From an uncultured Fodinibius sp. (lineage in GTDB: Bacteria > Bacteroidota > Rhodothermia > Balneolales > Balneolaceae): 64,000 nucleotides of DNA. Under the pieces are notes generated by a model that was not told where the DNA came from, made no database searches, and saw only the letters and a list, made by a program, of their open reading frames with translations. Below, piece by piece: positions 54,547 to 62,380 of this stretch; the stretch's first letter is position 1; each line of letters starts with the position of its first letter. The stretch lies in contig CAJXMJ010000002.1 of assembly GCA_913056455.1 (NCBI GenBank), positions 535,665 to 599,664 of the forward strand, in the 5' to 3' direction. The translations under genes were made by a program, and so were the position numbers.

Positions 54547-55731
54547 ATGGTTTCTCAATCAGCCGAGAAAGAATCTGTCTTCGGACAACCCGATAAAAAT
54601 ACGCTTTCACAATACCATGATGTGTTGATGCGCGCCGAACGCGGTGCCCTCATGGCAGACGCACACGTGGGATATGTCATGCCAATAGGTGGAGTCATGG
54701 CCTACCAAAATAAAGTATCTCCCGTTGGGGTGGGATTTGATATTGGCTGTGGCAACATGGCCGTAAAACTGGATAAAACCCTCTCTACGTTTGATACGCC
54801 TGCTGCATTAGATATCATTGAAGAGCGTATTCAGTTCGGATTGGGTAAACATAATCCCGACTCTCCTGACGATCATCCGATTTTTGATGCCCCCGAATGG
54901 GATGCCTATCCCAACAAAAAGATAACATCGTCGCTGAAACAAACTGCCCGCGAGCAACTCGGTACCGTTGGCTCCGGGAATCACTATGTGGATCTGTTCC
55001 ACGACGAAGACGATCATATCTGGATTGGCGTCCATTTCGGCAGTCGGGGCTTTGGCTACAAAACGGCACAGGGATTTATGAACCTCTCTCAGGATAAAGA
55101 CTGGAACGCAAATTTTGAACAAAAAGAGGTGCTCCTTGATCTCAACACACCACTTGGCCAAGACTATTTTGCTGCCATGAATCTTGCCGGTCGTTATGCC
55201 TATGCCGGCCGTGAATGGGTTAGCTATACACTGGCCGATGCGTTTGATGCTACTATTTTGGATGAAGTTCACAATAATCACAACTTTGCATGGAAAGAAG
55301 AACATAATGAACAAGAGCTGGTTGTGGTACGAAAAGGTGCTACTCCGGCATTCCCCGGTCAGCGCGGATTTGTTGGCGGCAGCATGGGAGATATATCAGT
55401 CATCCTCGAGGGGAAGGAATCAGACCAAAGTAAAAAGGCTCTCTATTCCACCATTCATGGGGCGGGGCGATTGATGTCACGTACACAGGCCAAAGGTGAT
55501 TATCGCGGACGCGACCTGTCAAAATCTGCTATAAAGCCCGACATGATTTATGATAGGCTGCAAGAAAAAGGGGTGGAACTGCGCGGTGGAGGACTCGATG
55601 AGGCGCCCCAAGTATACCGTCAACTTAAAGACGTACTCAATTATCATCAGGATACCATAAACATTGATCATTATCTTTATCCTATAGGAGTTGTAATGGA
55701 TGGACCTGAACAATTTAAACCGAACTCCTAA
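54547..55731 (+). CDS. rtcB: RNA-splicing ligase RtcB
   Basis: A 394-residue GTP- and Mn-dependent ligase joining 3'-phosphate or 2',3'-cyclic phosphate RNA to 5'-OH. The metal residues Asp65 and Cys68 are in DIGCGN, with GSGNHYVDL, HFGSRG and HNNHNFAW. The guanylylated His304 and Arg308 are in HGAGR. It is slightly short compared with E. coli RtcB (408). Unlike E. coli, no RtcR activator or -24/-12 promoter is seen. A CTGTTA-N7-TAACAG dyad lies 33-51 bp upstream (54496-54514). Confidence 0.95.
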   Translation: MVSQSAEKESVFGQPDKNTLSQYHDVLMRAERGALMADAHVGYVMPIGGVMAYQNKVSPVGVGFDIGCGNMAVKLDKTLSTFDTPAALDIIEERIQFGLGKHNPDSPDDHPIFDAPEWDAYPNKKITSSLKQTAREQLGTVGSGNHYVDLFHDEDDHIWIGVHFGSRGFGYKTAQGFMNLSQDKDWNANFEQKEVLLDLNTPLGQDYFAAMNLAGRYAYAGREWVSYTLADAFDATILDEVHNNHNFAWKEEHNEQELVVVRKGATPAFPGQRGFVGGSMGDISVILEGKESDQSKKALYSTIHGAGRLMSRTQAKGDYRGRDLSKSAIKPDMIYDRLQEKGVELRGGGLDEAPQVYRQLKDVLNYHQDTINIDHYLYPIGVVMDGPEQFKPNS

Positions 55732-55857
55732 ATGACTTTTTCAAAGATCTTTTCGACAGGCAATACATCAAATAGATACTCCTCTTTTAGTTTCATTCCC
55801 AATTTTGTTATTGTTCTCTTTCAAATTTGATAACCTTATCAATCATAGGTTCCTGTT

Positions 55858-57168
55858 ATGGCTGAAGAGTCACAATCTGCTGTGAGGGATACAAAAAAGA
55901 ATAATAAAGGAGATACTGATCGCTGGCAGGGAATAAAACAGAGTTTGGGACCAGGCCTGTTGATGGCAGCAGCAGCTATCGGCGTTTCGCATCTTGTACA
56001 ATCCACGCGTGCCGGGGCTACCTACGGTTTTGCCTTAATATGGGCGTTGATTCTGGCCAACTTTTTTAAGTATCCCTTCTTGGAATATGGTCCACGCTAT
56101 GCTGTTGCTACAGGGGAAAGCATGATTGAAGGATACAATCGCCTTGGCAAATGGGCTATCGGCATTTTTGTGATTTTCACTATTGGTACCATGTTCGCCG
56201 TACAAGCAGCCGTAACCATCGTAAGTGCCAGCCTGGCAGCCGAGCTTACCGGTATTGCCCTTTCTCCATTGGCGTGGAGTGCCATACTGCTGGCGATCTG
56301 TATTATCCTGCTTATTTCGGGGCAATATTCTGCCCTCGACGGTGCTATAAAACTGATTATGGTAGTACTTGCGGTATCCACAGTAGTAGCACTGGGCGCT
56401 GCCCTTTTCCAGGGAGGACAACACGAAGTTGCCAGCTACTATCCTGATATTTGGGATGTAGCCGGAGTATCTTTTTTAATTGCCTTAATGGGATGGATGC
56501 CGATCCCCATTGATGCTGCCGCATGGCACTCACTATGGACGCTGGAGCGCGAGAAGCAGACACAGTACCGTCCCAAGCTCAAAGAATCACTCATCGATTT
56601 TAATATCGGCTATATCGGAGCGGCTTTGCTGGCGTTAGGATTTCTCCTGCTCGGCGCACTTGTGATGTATGGAAGCGGTGAACAGTATGCAAGCAGCGGA
56701 GCCGTTTTTGCCAATCAGCTGTTGGGATTATACACCGAAAGCCTCGGTGACTGGCTCTACCCGGTCATTATCATCTGTGCCTTTACTACCATGTTTAGCA
56801 CTACCCTCACTGTCACCGACGCCTATCCGCGTGTCAGCCGCCGCATGCTGGAAGTCCTCATGCCAAATACTATGAAGGGAAAAGACAATCTCCGCGTTTA
56901 TCGCGTTCTCATTGTCGTTATTTCTCTGCTTTCGCTCGGCGTGCTGTACTTTCTGGGGGACTCATTTACTTTGATGGTGGATCTTGCAACTACATTATCA
57001 TTTTTAACCGCCCCTGTATTAGCATATCTCAACTACAAACTGGTAACCGCCGAACACATGCCGGATGACTGCAAACCCAAACCATGGCTTAAATGGCTTA
57101 GCTGGAGTGGATTAGTCTTCCTGACTGGTTTTGCTCTCGTTTACCTTTACTGGATTTTAATCATGTAA
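55858..57168 (+). CDS. Nramp-family transporter with non-canonical metal site
   Basis: A 436-residue inner-membrane protein with 11 or so TM helices and clear Nramp architecture, starting GPGLLMAAAAIGVSH. The TM1 DPGN motif that coordinates divalent metals is GVSH here (42-45). The TM6 MPH motif is MPI (214-216, WMPIPIDAAAWHS). Canonical Mn/Fe transport is therefore doubtful, and another substrate is likely. It converges with the oxidoreductase gene, 2 bp apart. Confidence 0.85.
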   Translation: MAEESQSAVRDTKKNNKGDTDRWQGIKQSLGPGLLMAAAAIGVSHLVQSTRAGATYGFALIWALILANFFKYPFLEYGPRYAVATGESMIEGYNRLGKWAIGIFVIFTIGTMFAVQAAVTIVSASLAAELTGIALSPLAWSAILLAICIILLISGQYSALDGAIKLIMVVLAVSTVVALGAALFQGGQHEVASYYPDIWDVAGVSFLIALMGWMPIPIDAAAWHSLWTLEREKQTQYRPKLKESLIDFNIGYIGAALLALGFLLLGALVMYGSGEQYASSGAVFANQLLGLYTESLGDWLYPVIIICAFTTMFSTTLTVTDAYPRVSRRMLEVLMPNTMKGKDNLRVYRVLIVVISLLSLGVLYFLGDSFTLMVDLATTLSFLTAPVLAYLNYKLVTAEHMPDDCKPKPWLKWLSWSGLVFLTGFALVYLYWILIM

Positions 57169-57170
57169 TA

Positions 57171-58268
57171 TCAGCTAACCAACGGGATTGTCTCTCCATT
57201 TTTTTCGGATGATTCCATAATGGCCCGAACGATGCGAATATCTCGCAACCCATCTATTCCCGGTACAATAGGATCGCGCCCTTCTTTAATAGCGAGGGCT
57301 TCATTATCCATCTGTCGCGCCTGTTGATGATGGGGGTCGGGCGGTAATTTTTTGCCGTCGCTGGTTTCTCCCTGCACTCCACTATATGTTTGAAATGGTT
57401 GCAAGAGATACCATCCATCGGTGCAATCCACATTTAAATAATTTGTGGATTTGCCAAAACTGGTTTCGCCGAAAGCCATTACGCCATCGGGAAACTTGAG
57501 TTCAAACTCGGTGAACTCATCCACCTCATCATAGATATCACGCTTCGACCATTGCTTCCCGCGGACCGCAATCGGTTCCATATTTGTGGAGTAACGAGAT
57601 GCATTAATAGGATAAACGCCCATATCATAGAGAGCGCCGCCGCCCATTTCAGGATCACGGCGCCAGCTATCAGCTGAATGCCTTCCGTTATAACCTGCTC
57701 CGCTTTTCACTTCCTGAACCGCACCATAGGTTTCCTCTTTTCCATATCGGATAATCGTACGATTATTGGGCTCGTGCTGTAAGCGGTACCCAATCGACAA
57801 TGAAACCCCATTTTTGTCGGCCGCATTGATAATCGCTCGACATTCCTCGACATTCATCGCCATGGGCTTTTCGCACCACACATGCTTACCGGCTTCGGCC
57901 CCGATGATAGAATATTTGGCATGAAGACCCGGTGGGGTCACCACATAAATGATATCAATATCATCATTATTCGCTACCTCGTGCATATTTTCATAGTTAT
58001 ATACATTGCTATCGGGAATATCATATTTGCGCTGCCATTTAGGAATCTTATGGGGTGAGCCTGTTACAATTCCCCGCAGTCCACAGTGCTCCGTCTTTTG
58101 CAGCCCGGGAGCCAGACGGCCGGTACTGTAACTACCCAATCCCACCAGGGCCACCCCCAGTTTTTCTTTCTGTTCTGATAATAAGATGTTGGGAAATCCA
58201 AAAGAAGCAACAGCAAAGGCCGTTCCCGCGGTTTTAAGAAAATCTTTTCTGGAAAAATCGTTAGCCAT
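57171..58268 (-). CDS. Gfo/Idh/MocA-family NAD(P)-dependent oxidoreductase, Tat-type leader
   Basis: A 365-residue enzyme. The leader SRKDFLKTAGTAFAVASFG is Tat-like with Arg-Lys in place of Arg-Arg. The Rossmann part begins ALVGLGSYSTGRLAPGL, and the substrate region has CEKPMAMNVEE with the family's catalytic-region lysine (EKP). It is close to glucose-fructose oxidoreductases that work on sugars in the periplasm. The substrate is unknown. Confidence 0.88.
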   Translation of the reverse strand: MANDFSRKDFLKTAGTAFAVASFGFPNILLSEQKEKLGVALVGLGSYSTGRLAPGLQKTEHCGLRGIVTGSPHKIPKWQRKYDIPDSNVYNYENMHEVANNDDIDIIYVVTPPGLHAKYSIIGAEAGKHVWCEKPMAMNVEECRAIINAADKNGVSLSIGYRLQHEPNNRTIIRYGKEETYGAVQEVKSGAGYNGRHSADSWRRDPEMGGGALYDMGVYPINASRYSTNMEPIAVRGKQWSKRDIYDEVDEFTEFELKFPDGVMAFGETSFGKSTNYLNVDCTDGWYLLQPFQTYSGVQGETSDGKKLPPDPHHQQARQMDNEALAIKEGRDPIVPGIDGLRDIRIVRAIMESSEKNGETIPLVS

Positions 58269-58338
58269 AATATTCCCTTTTATTCAATACCATTGTATGG
58301 TTATTCTAACGAATAACGGCCAATTATCATTTTTCAGC

Positions 58339-59235
58339 TCATTTCTTAAAAAGATTATTTTGATCACCCGGAAGCCTGGGAGGTTCTAAGTCTGTATCAA
58401 GAGCATCATTTAGCTTGCTGATAAAATAGGCAGAAAGCTCCGGAGATTTCCGCTCTTTATTCTGGTGGACAAAAAAGTGGATATTATCCAGTCCCTGATC
58501 AGTCCAGGTCGTTAGCCGTTCCACCCACTCGTCGAGCCGGCTAAAGTCTGTCTCGTGGTTCGCACCTACGTACCGAATAAAAGCCTCATTATTCGTCAGT
58601 CGCATGTGAAGCAGATCGCGCCGACCGGCCGTATCCGTTATAAGATTGGTTACATTATTCTCTTCCAGCAGTTGATAGAGTTCGTCGGCCACACCGGAAT
58701 CAGCAAACCAATCGGGATGACGAAATTCTATAGCCAACGGTACCCCTTGAGGCCAATGCTCCACAAAATTGGCCACCCGATCAAAATACTTGGGCTTAAA
58801 ATTCCCGCGCAACTGCAGAAAAGTAGTGCCTAACTTTTCTTTGAAGTGAAGAATACTGTCATAATAGTTATCGGTGGCTTCCTCAATACCATTTAGCCAT
58901 TTCAGGTGGCTAATGTATCGATTTACCTTGGGGAAAAACTTGAAATTATCGGGCACCTTGTTACGCCAAGTTGCAATCTGGTCTTTATCGAAAGTGTTAT
59001 AAAAGGTGGCATTCAGTTCTACCGAATTAAAATTCTTTCCATAATATTCGAGCTCATCGCCCACGCCTTTCGGATAAAAATTCTTTAGATCTTTCTTGTT
59101 CCATTTTGCACATCCCACAAAAACATTCGGAGTATCCAAATCACCATAAGCCGAAAGCACCTCTTTTGTTTTGGGATGGTCTTCAGGTAACGCAAGATTT
59201 TGGTCTCCGGGATTATCTACACTGCCAAATTTCAT
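58339..59235 (-). CDS. DUF72-family protein
   Basis: A 298-residue TIM-barrel-like protein of the DUF72 family: VFVGCAKWNKKDLKNFYP, NSVELNATFYN, FLQLRGNFKPKY, IEFRHPDWF and IHFFVHQN. It is sometimes annotated YecE-like. No activity is established. Confidence 0.88.
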   Translation of the reverse strand: MKFGSVDNPGDQNLALPEDHPKTKEVLSAYGDLDTPNVFVGCAKWNKKDLKNFYPKGVGDELEYYGKNFNSVELNATFYNTFDKDQIATWRNKVPDNFKFFPKVNRYISHLKWLNGIEEATDNYYDSILHFKEKLGTTFLQLRGNFKPKYFDRVANFVEHWPQGVPLAIEFRHPDWFADSGVADELYQLLEENNVTNLITDTAGRRDLLHMRLTNNEAFIRYVGANHETDFSRLDEWVERLTTWTDQGLDNIHFFVHQNKERKSPELSAYFISKLNDALDTDLEPPRLPGDQNNLFKK

Positions 59236-59392
59236 AGAATTCTATTCAGTACCTGTTTTAATGAATTATTGATAAAATGGTAACGATATCTCAATACAGT
59301 TTTTACCTACAAGATAGGTATAGCCTATAGTATGCGAAAATCATCCAGGTTAAACCATATTACAGTAACCGAACTCCTTTTACTACCCAAGC

Positions 59393-59431
59393 AAATAAAA
59401 AGGGATCAGCTACATTTTACTGATCCCCTTT
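59393..59431 (-). terminator. Terminator of the S41 protease gene
   Basis: Stem GGGATCAG/CTGATCCC with a 10-base loop; the minus strand continues TTTTTATTTGC. Confidence 0.9.
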
Positions 59432-59455
59432 AACAGTTTTAAATACCTTCGTTAA

Positions 59456-61015
59456 TTATTTTTTATCCGCTGGCATCATAAAGGGCTCAATTTGCATGCC
59501 ATGCCTGTGAGGTTTGAAAGCATCAAAACCGGTAGGCAGTTGTACTTCCTCCATTTGTATTTGCTGATCTTCTGTCATTCGCTTAGCCTGCTGACCTATG
59601 ATCAAATCAATTGCTCGTGAAAATAGAGGTTCTTCCGGGTCCCCAAGCTTGGGCTTATTTAAAAGGTTATCTGCTGTAATCTCAGTAACGCAGTTATCAT
59701 TTGTATCATCGACACAACGTCCATTTTCATATCCAGTCGGGGCAAAACCATTGGGATATGCCTGGCCATCAGCATTCACAATTTTTACGACAATCGGCTG
59801 TATGGCTTTCTTATGGTCGGGATTAGCCTCATCACTATCCAAATAAGGGGCAGGGGCATCATAGAGGGTAAACGACCCTTCATCTTTCCCAACCGTTTTT
59901 AGGCCTATATATGTTACTTCTCTATGGGGCAGCAAGCTATTAATAACCGTTTCGCTGGCCGATGCTGTCCCTGAACTCGTCAATACATACAAATTATTCA
60001 ATGACAAGTTGTCCATTGGTTCCGAATTAACAAACTCTCCTTCGTTATTCCGCTCAATTTCACCCTCTTCATTTTCCAACGGCACTTCATCTAAGAAGTA
60101 TACTTCGCGATTATTATTTGCAGCCCGTTTTTCATTGTATGAGAACTCTCCAAACTTTGTTGAGCTCCCGAGTCCGGAAATCAAGCTGGTAAGCAACTGA
60201 CTGGTTATGACCGACCCACCACCGTTGTAGCGCAAGTCCAACACAAGTTCATCTACGCCCTGGCTTTTAAAATCAGCAAATACGTCATTGAGGTCTTGGT
60301 GTGAGTTCGTTTGAAAAGAGTTGTACATAAGATAGCCAATTTTCACACTGCTGGTATCCACTACCTTAGTTGTAAGTATTGGATCTTCGATAACCTGCTG
60401 GGATTCCACTGTGACCGTCTTATACTCTTCATAGTTTACCTCTCCTCCTGTGGTATCAATCTTTGCCAACGTTAAGTCGTGGGCCGAATCGTTTGTCAAC
60501 AGGTTAAGGTAATTGTTTACCGTAATTTCATTTCCATCAACTTTCGTAAACAAATCCAACCGCTGCAGGCCGGCATCATCAGCAGGAGAATTCGGGATAA
60601 TATAGCGTACATATCCCACTAATTTCGTTTGTTGATCATCTTTATAGTAAAACCCATAATTAAAACCTAAGGCCGCATAAATGCCATCCTGCTCGTCTTG
60701 GTATTCCTCATAGTCATCGATAAAAAAGGAAAAATCATCATTAGGATGTCGCAAGGATTCGAATAGTGCTTCAGCGTCCGCAAAATCTTTCAGGTAGTTA
60801 TTGAATTCGGTGTCATTATCAAAATAGTCGTCTCCGAGTTCCGTAACATCCCCCTGCCAATAGTACCAATAGTTCATGGCATTCCATACAAACTGCTTTT
60901 CGTCAGACGCTTCTTCACCATTTTCATTTCCGGGATCCGAATCTGTTGGGCTTGAATCACTACAGCCAATCATTACTGCAAATAATAATACCCAGATAAA
61001 TCGCAATTTTTTCAT
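59456..61015 (-). CDS. S41-family (C-terminal processing-like) peptidase lipoprotein
   Basis: A 519-residue lipoprotein (MKKLRFIWVLLFAVMIGC). It has an N-terminal helical region, a PDZ domain (about 125-210; PADDAGLQRLDLF) and the S41 domain with catalytic Ser in TSSGTASASE and probable Lys in LKTVGKDEGS. It may process or degrade periplasmic proteins. The C-terminus ends in a His/Met-rich tail (KPHRHGMQIEPFMM). Confidence 0.91.
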   Translation of the reverse strand: MKKLRFIWVLLFAVMIGCSDSSPTDSDPGNENGEEASDEKQFVWNAMNYWYYWQGDVTELGDDYFDNDTEFNNYLKDFADAEALFESLRHPNDDFSFFIDDYEEYQDEQDGIYAALGFNYGFYYKDDQQTKLVGYVRYIIPNSPADDAGLQRLDLFTKVDGNEITVNNYLNLLTNDSAHDLTLAKIDTTGGEVNYEEYKTVTVESQQVIEDPILTTKVVDTSSVKIGYLMYNSFQTNSHQDLNDVFADFKSQGVDELVLDLRYNGGGSVITSQLLTSLISGLGSSTKFGEFSYNEKRAANNNREVYFLDEVPLENEEGEIERNNEGEFVNSEPMDNLSLNNLYVLTSSGTASASETVINSLLPHREVTYIGLKTVGKDEGSFTLYDAPAPYLDSDEANPDHKKAIQPIVVKIVNADGQAYPNGFAPTGYENGRCVDDTNDNCVTEITADNLLNKPKLGDPEEPLFSRAIDLIIGQQAKRMTEDQQIQMEEVQLPTGFDAFKPHRHGMQIEPFMMPADKK

Positions 61016-61085
61016 AACTTTTGTACTAAAATTAAGTATGAGCTGTTATACACTTGTAAACTAACTCCAGTCCATTTTTATTACA

Positions 61086-61511
61086 ATGAAGTTTATTACC
61101 GTACTATTAACATCTTTATTTCTATTTTCATTTGGATGCTCTTCTACAGAAAATACAGCAAGTAACGGAAATATTCAGATTTTAAATGCATCCCATGATA
61201 GTTGGTCGCGTTCACCCATGGGTAGTTCAGACGTACCGGAAGTGGGGACGGACCTGAAAATTACTGTTAAGAATTGGTCATCCAAATATACTCCCGAACA
61301 TATCATTTATAACAATAGAAAGTCTCTATCTGCAACTGTTAGCGATACTATAGAAGGTAATACGGTGATTTTCGGCAAGATTATTCGATCTTCCTCCAAG
61401 CTTCCCAAAACTTCTGAAACGGTTTCCAAATCAGATCGGTTAGTATATAGCAACCAAGAAGGAGAAGAATTTTATATTAAAATCACTAATTGGAACTCCT
61501 CAAAAAATTAA
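61086..61511 (+). CDS. Small lipoprotein of unknown function
   Basis: A 141-residue lipoprotein (signal ending LFSFGC, Cys18). The mature region looks beta-rich and has a Ser/Thr-rich core with LKITVKNWSSKYTPEHIIYNN. It is divergent from the S41 gene and lies 58 bp before the hemolysin-III gene. I do not recognise the family. Confidence 0.75.
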   Translation: MKFITVLLTSLFLFSFGCSSTENTASNGNIQILNASHDSWSRSPMGSSDVPEVGTDLKITVKNWSSKYTPEHIIYNNRKSLSATVSDTIEGNTVIFGKIIRSSSKLPKTSETVSKSDRLVYSNQEGEEFYIKITNWNSSKN

Positions 61512-61569
61512 TCTCTTCCTATTCGTTGGGATCAGGGAATTTAGTATATTTGGATAGATTATTCACCTC

Positions 61570-62235
61570 ATGAAAAAAATACTGCAATACATTCGGGAGC
61601 CTATCAATACCATTACTCACGGCATAGGAGCTATTCTTGCCGTCATTGGGTTAGGTGTACTTATTTATGAAGCCATCCAAAGGGGCTCTATCAGTCACCT
61701 TATTGCCTTTTCTATTTTTGGCCTCAGTATGATCCTGCTCTACACGGCAAGCTCGCTTTACCACGCCTTACCCGTTAAACAGAAGACCTTAGAGCTGCTC
61801 CAAAAGCTGGACCACAGCATGATTTATGTACTTATTGCCGGGACCTATACCCCAATCTGCCTGTTGGTGCTCGAAGGCGGCTGGAAGTGGGGGCTTTTTG
61901 CTACAATTTGGAGTCTGGCCATTATTGGCATCATTAAGAAGTTCCTGTGGATGAATGCTCCCCGATGGCTTTCCACCTTGTTTTACCTGGGGATGGGCTG
62001 GCTGGCCGTTATTATCTTTCCCACCCTGATGGAAAAACTGCCAATGGCCTTTTTAGTATGGATTGGCATTGGCGGACTGGCATACACGCTGGGGGCTGTG
62101 ATCTATGGCATTAAAAAGCCGAATCCTATTCCCAACTGGTTTGGCCATCATGAAATATGGCACCTGTTTGTAATGGCCGGCACATTCTCACACTTCTGGG
62201 CTATCTACTATTACCTTCCCGGATATGCAGGATAG
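61570..62235 (+). CDS. Hemolysin III-family (YqfA/PAQR-like) membrane protein
   Basis: A 221-residue inner-membrane protein with seven TM helices. The family motifs are EPINTITHGIGAILAV, SSLYHALP, KLDHSMIYVLIAGTYTP and GHHEIWHLFV, whose Ser/Asp/His residues form the metal site of PAQR-type proteins. Its function in bacteria is not established. Confidence 0.93.
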   Translation: MKKILQYIREPINTITHGIGAILAVIGLGVLIYEAIQRGSISHLIAFSIFGLSMILLYTASSLYHALPVKQKTLELLQKLDHSMIYVLIAGTYTPICLLVLEGGWKWGLFATIWSLAIIGIIKKFLWMNAPRWLSTLFYLGMGWLAVIIFPTLMEKLPMAFLVWIGIGGLAYTLGAVIYGIKKPNPIPNWFGHHEIWHLFVMAGTFSHFWAIYYYLPGYAG

Positions 62236-62380
62236 ATAGCTTAGTTATCGGGATCCCTATGTCCTTGTCCTTTCTCCGGCAATTAGAGGATCATAAAAAT
62301 GTTGTTCATAACTCTTATATTGATGATTTAAACAACCCTTTATGTAGGACAACGTTATAATTAATCCATAAAACGGAAGC

